DNA of 53,484 nt from Acidobacteriaceae bacterium. Lineage in GTDB: Bacteria > Acidobacteriota > Terriglobia > Terriglobales > Acidobacteriaceae. The notes below the pieces were generated by a model. That model searched no databases and was not told where the DNA came from. It saw nothing but the letters and a program-made list of their open reading frames with translations. The stretch lies in the NCBI GenBank assembly GCA_003131585.1, contig PKVW01000056.1, positions 177,295 through 230,778 of the forward strand. Direction: 5' to 3'. Position 1 is the stretch's first letter. Every line of letters begins with the position of its first letter. This document shows positions 48,921-53,484 of the stretch, in pieces. The translations under genes and the position numbers were made by a program.

Positions 48921-49682
48921 ATGAAGTTCTTTTGGTTGATGACAGCTATCGCTGCCTTGATTGTTGTTGGCGTGATTTATGAGGGTAACAAAACGGATAG
49001 CACAGGTAGCGTTGCTCTAACCGCTCAGACGGATAGCGGTGCTCCAAACCCTCTTCCGGCTATATCCAGGGTCAAGACGACGTATAGTTTTATAAGCGGC
49101 GGAGTACATTCGGTCGATCAATTTCGACGTTCCTTGCAAACAGATGCGGCATTGGCGGCACAATTCCCAGATTTTGACTTTGGTAAGGCCCATTTCGAGG
49201 TGCTAGGGAAGGACGCGTGTGCCTTTGTCGCGTATCGTGTGGGTAATAAATTCGCCTGGACAAGGCACTGCGTAAAGCTGACAGCAAATGAGATGGTGCT
49301 AACAGACGGGCATTACAACCTTCGGGCCAAATGTGGGAATCTAATCTCTGTAACAGCAGAAGTCCCGCTCTTACCCCAAGACGTGCAAGACGAGTTGGAT
49401 GCGGATGAGTCTTTGCCTAACCCGGTGAGTGACAATGTGCCGACAGTTTCAGTCTTTCCGATTGTTCCGGGTGCGGGCATTTCGCCAAATCCTACCCCTG
49501 GTCCAGCGCCGCTTCCCATTTTCCCAAGTCCTGTACCTGGTCCTGCGCCCTTCCCCATTCCCCCGAGCCCTATAACCGGTCCTGGGCCTTCTCCCATCGT
49601 CCCTCTCCCTTGCGTGGGCTGTGTTCCGATAGAACCAACACCCGTAAGCGTGCCGGACGGGGACAAGTATGTGGAATTGTGA
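48921..49682 (+). CDS. Exported or anchored protein with Pro-rich tail, unknown function
   Basis: 253 residues. ATG 48921 follows ATAAGGAGACCTTA. An N-terminal hydrophobic helix (FWLMTAIAALIVVGVIYEG) acts as signal or anchor. Residues 50-145 look like a conserved domain: GGVHSVDQFRRSL, FAWTRHCVKL, NEMVLTDGHYNLRAKCGN. I associate this pattern (RGGVHSVxEFR ... YWTxxKLxLxxGExLLTDG) with a family in Acidobacteriota, function unknown. From 165 on the protein is a Pro-rich, repetitive tail (PGPAPLPIFPSPVPGPAPF) and ends with CVGC. Codon use is less GC-rich than average. Confidence 0.75.
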   Translation: MKFFWLMTAIAALIVVGVIYEGNKTDSTGSVALTAQTDSGAPNPLPAISRVKTTYSFISGGVHSVDQFRRSLQTDAALAAQFPDFDFGKAHFEVLGKDACAFVAYRVGNKFAWTRHCVKLTANEMVLTDGHYNLRAKCGNLISVTAEVPLLPQDVQDELDADESLPNPVSDNVPTVSVFPIVPGAGISPNPTPGPAPLPIFPSPVPGPAPFPIPPSPITGPGPSPIVPLPCVGCVPIEPTPVSVPDGDKYVEL

Positions 49683-49836
49683 GCGGATTAGTGTTGATCC
49701 TGGCGGGAGTTTACTATGTATCCGCTATCAGGCGGAAATAAATGCCGAGGCCAAGACTCGACCCAGGCGCCGCTCTTCGCCGGCTGACAAATCGAATTCA
49801 CCCATAACAGCATCCAACCCGGGATAGGAGAACATC

Positions 49837-50037
49837 ATGCCACAGAGCACGCACGATCGAGCCGCCGAACTTCACAATCTTGCGGCCCATGTCCACGCCG
49901 CAGCCGCCACCGCCCACGGCAAAGGAGATCATCTAACCGCTCACGAACTCAGCAAACAGGCGCAAGAGCACTCCATGAACGCCCATAAACACTCTGAACA
50001 GCTCGCCACGGAGGCCGCAAAATCCGGCAAAGCCTAA
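49837..50037 (+). CDS. Small His/Ala-rich helical protein
   Basis: 66 residues from ATG 49837 with GGATAGGAG upstream. The sequence is one amphipathic helical hairpin rich in His, Ala and Lys (AAELHNLAAHVHAAAATAHG; HSMNAHKHSEQLATEAAK). Similar tiny proteins occur next to CsbD-like and stress genes in soil bacteria; binding of metal or membrane is conceivable, but I do not recognise a family. No signal peptide. Confidence 0.65.
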   Translation: MPQSTHDRAAELHNLAAHVHAAAATAHGKGDHLTAHELSKQAQEHSMNAHKHSEQLATEAAKSGKA

Positions 50038-50473
50038 CGCGCAGAAGCCTCAGCAGGCAGCCTGCAGCGTGCCGAAATCATCTGCCGCCCGAAGCGACCG
50101 TAGAGAGGTCTGTTTCAGGAAGTTTGTATCTGGAGATGTCTCAGCTACGCCGCAACTGCCCGCTTCCAGGAGGCGCCTTCCGAGTCTGCGATTTCCACAG
50201 TAATCTTTCCTGCGTTGTGACATCCGCCCTTTCCTTCCACAGCCACACCGCCCTAATCTGGGAAAGTAGGTGCCGGATGTAACGCCGTGCCTAGTCCTAG
50301 GAAACTCACGGCCCCCGCAACCTCCCCACGCGAGTGAGGGACAGAGGGACATCTGATCAGGGCGCTTCGATAGGCTACCCTGGATAGCCCAGGGCTTGGC
50401 GCCCGTTGTTGGGAGTGATCACTTCCATTGAAAATAAATGAAGGAGCAATTCAAACACGAAGAATTCGACAAA

Positions 50474-50530
50474 GAGTGACCCAGCAAAGAGTAACCCAGC
50501 AAAGAGTAACCCAGCAAAGAGGAAACCCAG
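50474..50530 (+). repeat. Minisatellite with 15-base unit
   Basis: AGAGTGACCCAGCAA, AGAGTAACCCAGCAA (twice) and a degenerate AGAGGAAACCCAGC: three to four units of 15 bases. Confidence 0.85.
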
Positions 50531-50744
50531 CCCAGCAGGAAGTGGGTGAACCTAGTCGAGAAGACATAGTCGAAGAGGATGAAGAGGATCAGGTAAAGTT
50601 TGTATCGGGTATGCTTTCAGGCACACCACAGGGGTGCGCTATCGGCGTTCTTCGGGCGCTGCATTGCTGTCCCCCATAGGAGTGAGTTCAATGGGGCAAC
50701 TGCGGCTGTCCGCGAACTCCTTTGGAACGGCGGCCGATCCCGCA

Positions 50745-50825
50745 CCATCCGCTCCACCACTCCATCCGCTCCACCACTCCATCCGCTCCACCGCTCCAGC
50801 CGCTCCAGCCGCTCCATCCGCTGTT
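50745..50825 (+). repeat. Minisatellite CCATCCGCTCCACCACT
   Basis: The nine-base words CCATCCGCT, CCACCACTC, CCACCGCTC and CCAGCCGCT alternate eight or nine times; the block CCATCCGCTCCACCACT is repeated nearly exactly. Period nine, with an 18-base super-unit. Confidence 0.85.
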
Positions 50826-50842
50826 TGTGCGCCGTATGTCCG

Positions 50843-51022
50843 TTATGCTCCGACGGCCTTTTCCGCGCGGCCGATCCATTTTTGAACCTGGCCGGCGTTC
50901 TTTTCCGCATTCCCTGAGTCTGCCAGGTTGGGGTCGTTCGTCGCCTTTCCGACCTCTTCCTTAACTTTCCCCTTCACTTCGTGGAACTTGCCCTTGGCCT
51001 TGTCTTCCGTGCTTGGTTTCAT
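50843..51022 (-). CDS. CsbD-like small stress protein
   Basis: 59 residues from the ATG at 51022, preceded by GAGAGGAAAATATT. It has KGKFHEVKGKVKEEVGKATN, the hallmark of the CsbD family, followed by AEKNAGQVQKWIGRAEKAVG. CsbD proteins are small, charged, helical and induced by general stress; their action is unknown. Other in-frame starts upstream would add a leader with no similarity. Together with the YXWGXW-like and two-helix membrane genes it forms a minus-strand set of small envelope or stress genes. Confidence 0.88.
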   Translation of the reverse strand: MKPSTEDKAKGKFHEVKGKVKEEVGKATNDPNLADSGNAEKNAGQVQKWIGRAEKAVGA

Positions 51023-51225
51023 AATATTTTCCTCTCTTAGGTGTTCATACATACGCTGATAAGCTGTTTCTTCCGACATGCTTCGCCCGACCCCGACCAT
51101 TACGCTTTCCGCTGTACGCGGACGTATCTCGTTTCTTCTCCTCGCGCGCCGAAAGGCAAGAGCCCCACTTTCCGGGCTCGCCCTCGGCAACAGCGTAAGA
51201 CAGCAGCCGCGTGATCGCGGTCACG

Positions 51226-51546
51226 TCAGTGGTCCCGGCCGTGATCCTCCCGATCCCAGTGGCCTTCATGCAACTGCCAGCCTTGCCGGTAATGATCATA
51301 GTGGGGATGGTTCCAATATGCCCCTTCATAGGGCGGACGGTCCCAGCGCCCCGCCACCCACGCATAGCGACGCCCATGCGGGGCCCAGTATCCATCGACC
51401 CAGGCATAGCCCGGACCGGGAACCGGCCCACGCTCCTCGTAACGCAACGGCGGCGGTGCGCCACCGATGTATATTCCAACCTGTGCCGAAGCGGGAATGG
51501 TGAGAGCGGTGGCGACCAGTACCCCGTATATCCAGTTCAATTTCAT
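51226..51546 (-). CDS. Secreted YXWGXW-repeat-like protein
   Basis: 106 residues with a clear signal peptide (WIYGVLVATALTIPASAQV). The mature part repeats a Tyr/Trp/Gly/Pro pattern: GPGYAWVDGYWAPHGRRYAW, VAGRWDRPPYEGAYW and HEGHWDRED, in the style of YXWGXW proteins found in envelopes of many Proteobacteria and Acidobacteriota. Function unknown; probably binds surfaces or polymers. Rich in His near the C-terminus. Confidence 0.82.
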   Translation of the reverse strand: MKLNWIYGVLVATALTIPASAQVGIYIGGAPPPLRYEERGPVPGPGYAWVDGYWAPHGRRYAWVAGRWDRPPYEGAYWNHPHYDHYRQGWQLHEGHWDREDHGRDH

Positions 51547-51607
51547 TGGTGTATCTCCTGCCGAGTACTTCGGCTGGAATACGTCAAAGCTTCAGCGGCA
51601 TCTGGTC

Positions 51608-51781
51608 TTATGTTCCGGAGTCCTTCTGGCGAGTAGCTTTAACACCCGTCAGGATCCCGAGGCCCACCAGAACGAGCGTGCCCACCACGATCCAGTGTGT
51701 CGGTACATGCATCAACGTCGCACCGTAGATAAGCCCGGCAATCACAACGACAAAACCGGCCAGGTAAATTCCGAATGACAT
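51608..51781 (-). CDS. Small two-helix membrane protein
   Basis: 57 residues from the ATG at 51781, preceded by GGGAAAGGATTGTT. Two membrane helices (GIYLAGFVVVIAGLIYGATL and WIVVGTLVLVGLGILTGV) with a short loop and a basic tail (KATRQKDSGT). No family recognised, but such proteins are frequent beside CsbD-like genes. The longer open frame upstream (to 51880) is not credible. Confidence 0.75.
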   Translation of the reverse strand: MSFGIYLAGFVVVIAGLIYGATLMHVPTHWIVVGTLVLVGLGILTGVKATRQKDSGT

Positions 51782-51951
51782 AACAATCCTTTCCCGGCAG
51801 AACCCGGCTCTTACAGCCCGGATCTTCACGTTGTCTGTAACAGCAGCGCGTAGCCCATGGTCCCACAATTGGAGACACAACCCGCGATTTGAAGCCTATC
51901 TGCCCGTCCAAGGACATGTCTGTCCCATATTGCTCAGGCGGCCCGCGACCG

Positions 51952-53142
51952 CTACTGTGGTTTCGGTGTCGGGGCCGTAGATGCCTGACCCGGTTGGTCC
52001 GCGGCGGCTTTGGATGCGACACCTGCCTGCGTTTGCTTGTTAGGCGGACTTTCGGTCCCGGCCGGATAGATAAGAATCTGCACCGTGCCCCAGCCGGCAT
52101 CCGAAGCGCCTGTCTGCTTGCCCATTCCCAGGGTCTTAAGCTGGCTGTCGTCGAACCCGAAGTTCTCGACCAGATACTCCCGCACCACCATCGCCCGGGC
52201 TTCGGTTAGCACAAGGTCCTTCTGGGTGTCGCCTTCCATGCCAGCGGACGCCACGACCACCGCAAACCCGAACTGATTGTTGGCCAGAAACTCGCCGCCG
52301 TCGTTTAGAGATTTCTGATTCTTCATCTTGGCCGAATCCTGTTTATCGAAAAGCTGCTTCGCCGGGTATGTAAATTCTTTTACCGGTGTGCCTTGCGGCA
52401 GCCGTTCGATCTCATTTTTGGCCAGCTCCGAGGAATCTTCATAGCCACGCTTTTTGAAGAAACCGCGTACGAAGAAGTTATGTTTCATGGCTTCCATGTT
52501 CTCCTGGAAGTCGGTTACTCCGGCTTCCGCATGGACCATCGTGTCGCGCATGGCGTTGGTCGTCTGCTCGAGGTTGCTGTAGAGCTGCTTGTCGTTCACC
52601 AGCGCTCCCGCGGTTCCCTCACCCTTATCGATCTTGGCGCTGATCGAGTCCAGATTCGCCGTCGCCCGGGTGGCGTTGTGGATGGCCTGCTGGCTGCTAT
52701 CCAGAATGCCGCTCATCTTATTCAGCAAGTCTGACATTTCCAGTGGCGGCTGGCTGGCGATGGTGTCGCCATCCCCCACGTTGGCCGCGGCGGCGGAACC
52801 GAACGAGATGGCCAGATACTGGTTGCCCAACAAGCCCTCGGTTTCGATGGACGCCACGGAGTCTCGCTTGATGATCTCGTGCGTCGACTTGCCGAGATCC
52901 ATGACGACCGTGACCTTTTCGCCCGGTTTGTGAGGCAACACGATGTTGTGCACAGTTCCACTATGAACCCCGCCCACGCGCACATCGCCCCCAGCATCCA
53001 AGCCCACCACATTATCGAATTGCGCCTTCAATTGGTAGGTGGAGCTGAAAAGATACTGCTTGCTCCCGATGATGAAGACCCCGGCCGCCAGAATTCCCAG
53101 TGACACAAGAATGAAGGCTCCTAACCGCGCCGCTCTCGACAT
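51952..53142 (-). CDS. MCE/MlaD-family protein with OmpA-like C-terminal domain
   Basis: 396 residues. An N-terminal membrane anchor (AFILVSLGILAAGVFIIG) is followed by an MCE domain (about 35-120: LKAQFDNVVGLDAGGDVRVG and VASIETEGLLGNQYLAIS), a long helical region (130-240), and a C-terminal domain (about 255-365) resembling OmpA-C: NDGGEFLANNQFGFAVVVAS, VLTEARAMVVREYLVENFG, LKTLGMGKQ. MlaD rings carry phospholipids between inner and outer membrane; an OmpA-like end would bind peptidoglycan and could anchor the ring. The tail is Pro/Ala/Gln-rich. It starts eight bases after the stop of the ABC ATPase gene. Confidence 0.9.
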   Translation of the reverse strand: MSRAARLGAFILVSLGILAAGVFIIGSKQYLFSSTYQLKAQFDNVVGLDAGGDVRVGGVHSGTVHNIVLPHKPGEKVTVVMDLGKSTHEIIKRDSVASIETEGLLGNQYLAISFGSAAAANVGDGDTIASQPPLEMSDLLNKMSGILDSSQQAIHNATRATANLDSISAKIDKGEGTAGALVNDKQLYSNLEQTTNAMRDTMVHAEAGVTDFQENMEAMKHNFFVRGFFKKRGYEDSSELAKNEIERLPQGTPVKEFTYPAKQLFDKQDSAKMKNQKSLNDGGEFLANNQFGFAVVVASAGMEGDTQKDLVLTEARAMVVREYLVENFGFDDSQLKTLGMGKQTGASDAGWGTVQILIYPAGTESPPNKQTQAGVASKAAADQPGQASTAPTPKPQ

Positions 53143-53150
53143 ATGTCCTC

Positions 53151-53484
53151 CTACGAGTGCTTGAGAAATTCCCTGACAAACTCAATGTCACTTTTCTGCA
53201 GTTCTTCGAAGTTGCCGGCGATCACCACATTTCCCTCATTGATCAGGGCCAGACGGTTCGCAATCGTCTTGGCGCTGTGCAGATCGTGAGTCACCACGAT
53301 GGATGCCATGTGATGCTCCTGCTGGAGCTTGAGAATCAAGTCATCGATCTCCGCCGAACTGATGGGGTCGAGGCCGGCGGTAGGCTCGTCGAGCAGCAGA
53401 ATATCCGGCTCCAAAGCCAGTGCGCGCGCCAGCCCGACTCTTTTCTGCATCCCGCCGGAGATATCCGAAGGCATCTTCTCCAGG
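53151..53484 (-). CDS. ABC transporter ATPase, MlaF-like (5' end outside the window)
   Basis: The last 110 or so codons of an ABC ATPase: signature SGGMQKRVGLARALA, Walker B ILLLDEPTAGLDPISS and the H-loop in VVTHDLHSAKTI. SGGMQKRVGLAR with this spelling is typical of MlaF/Ttg2A ATPases of MCE transporters. The frame runs past the window edge (an in-frame ATG at about 53474 is internal), so Walker A is not visible. Next to the MCE protein it forms part of an mla-type operon whose permease gene should lie further upstream on this strand. Confidence 0.9.
   Translation of the reverse strand, partial: LEKMPSDISGGMQKRVGLARALALEPDILLLDEPTAGLDPISSAEIDDLILKLQQEHHMASIVVTHDLHSAKTIANRLALINEGNVVIAGNFEELQKSDIEFVREFLKHS

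Larger units (their letters stand above)
50038..50842. other. Intergenic region with two minisatellites
   Basis: About 800 bases without a credible gene. Two tandem arrays lie at 50474-50530 and 50745-50825. The first half contains no recognised element. Open frames across it are made of repeat-coded peptides. Confidence 0.5.

Noticed and set aside
50428-50679. 83-codon open frame across the 15-base minisatellite
   Set aside because: Most of it is repeat-coded (QRVTQ units), with no Shine-Dalgarno site and an implausible end.
50745-50825. Repeat block resembling a CRISPR array
   Set aside because: Units follow each other directly with a nine-base period; there are no spacers and no cas genes.

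Overview
The window looks like a stretch of chromosome from a soil-type Acidobacteriota (Terriglobia-like) bacterium. This is an inference from GC-rich coding DNA, Gram-negative envelope genes (a KdsC-type phosphatase, an MCE/Mla transporter, a class A PBP), three-part transhydrogenase genes, many secreted or lipoprotein beta-rich proteins, and above all the dense small palindromic repeats between and even inside genes. No rRNA, CRISPR array, prophage or intact insertion sequence was seen; there is one tRNA.

Layout. 1-2780: 3' part of a TPR-AMIN-amidase cell-wall hydrolase, then a small ParE-type toxin-antitoxin pair. 2781-5650: relic of a secreted-protein gene next to a perfect palindrome, a membrane-anchored DUF6599-like protein, a promoter/terminator unit and a zinc-ribbon membrane protein. 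5652-5727: tRNA-Thr(CGT). 6021-8928: pntA1-pntA2-pntB. 8940-9665: FitAB-like toxin-antitoxin with a repeated operator. 9820-18557: YbiT-type ABC-F ATPase, MerR-HTH/TPR protein, acyl-CoA dehydrogenase, small membrane and secreted proteins, mutM carrying an internal insertion, a ROK glucokinase and two unknown genes. 18570-23278 (minus): trpS-scpA-scpB-rluB-hisC, a compact housekeeping cluster. 23563-30012: an exported D-aminoacylase-like amidohydrolase without the usual HxH metal motif, and full-length helicase lhr (minus) with repeat-derived insertions. 30047-32002: a VapC-like toxin relic, kdsC, and an exported TPR protein (minus).

32494-34466 is the most dynamic stretch: a 5'-truncated membrane glycosyltransferase is bounded by repeats, and next to it a REP-associated tyrosine transposase (RAYT) lies between REP hairpins. 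34477-42356 holds a class A PBP, a beta-propeller lipoprotein, an Ig-like lipoprotein, a MITE-like element, a small membrane protein and proS. 42357-42799 contains a second, diverged copy of the last 47 codons of lhr. 42800-47316 carries a CadC-like membrane regulator, a GtrA/CDP-alcohol phosphatidyltransferase pair and an FHA-GAF-sigma54 activator behind a strongly folded leader. 47436-53484 has a LytM endopeptidase, an acidobacterial-type exported protein, several small stress or envelope proteins (His-rich, CsbD-like, YXWGXW-like, two-helix membrane), and at the edge an MCE protein with an OmpA-like tail plus its ABC ATPase (truncated by the window).

Functionally the window mixes housekeeping (translation, chromosome segregation, DNA repair) with envelope construction and remodelling. 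The main novelty lies in the repeats: at least five families of short palindromes, three REP hairpins around a RAYT, in-frame repeat-derived segments in mutM, lhr and a LytM peptidase, and gene relics at repeat borders.
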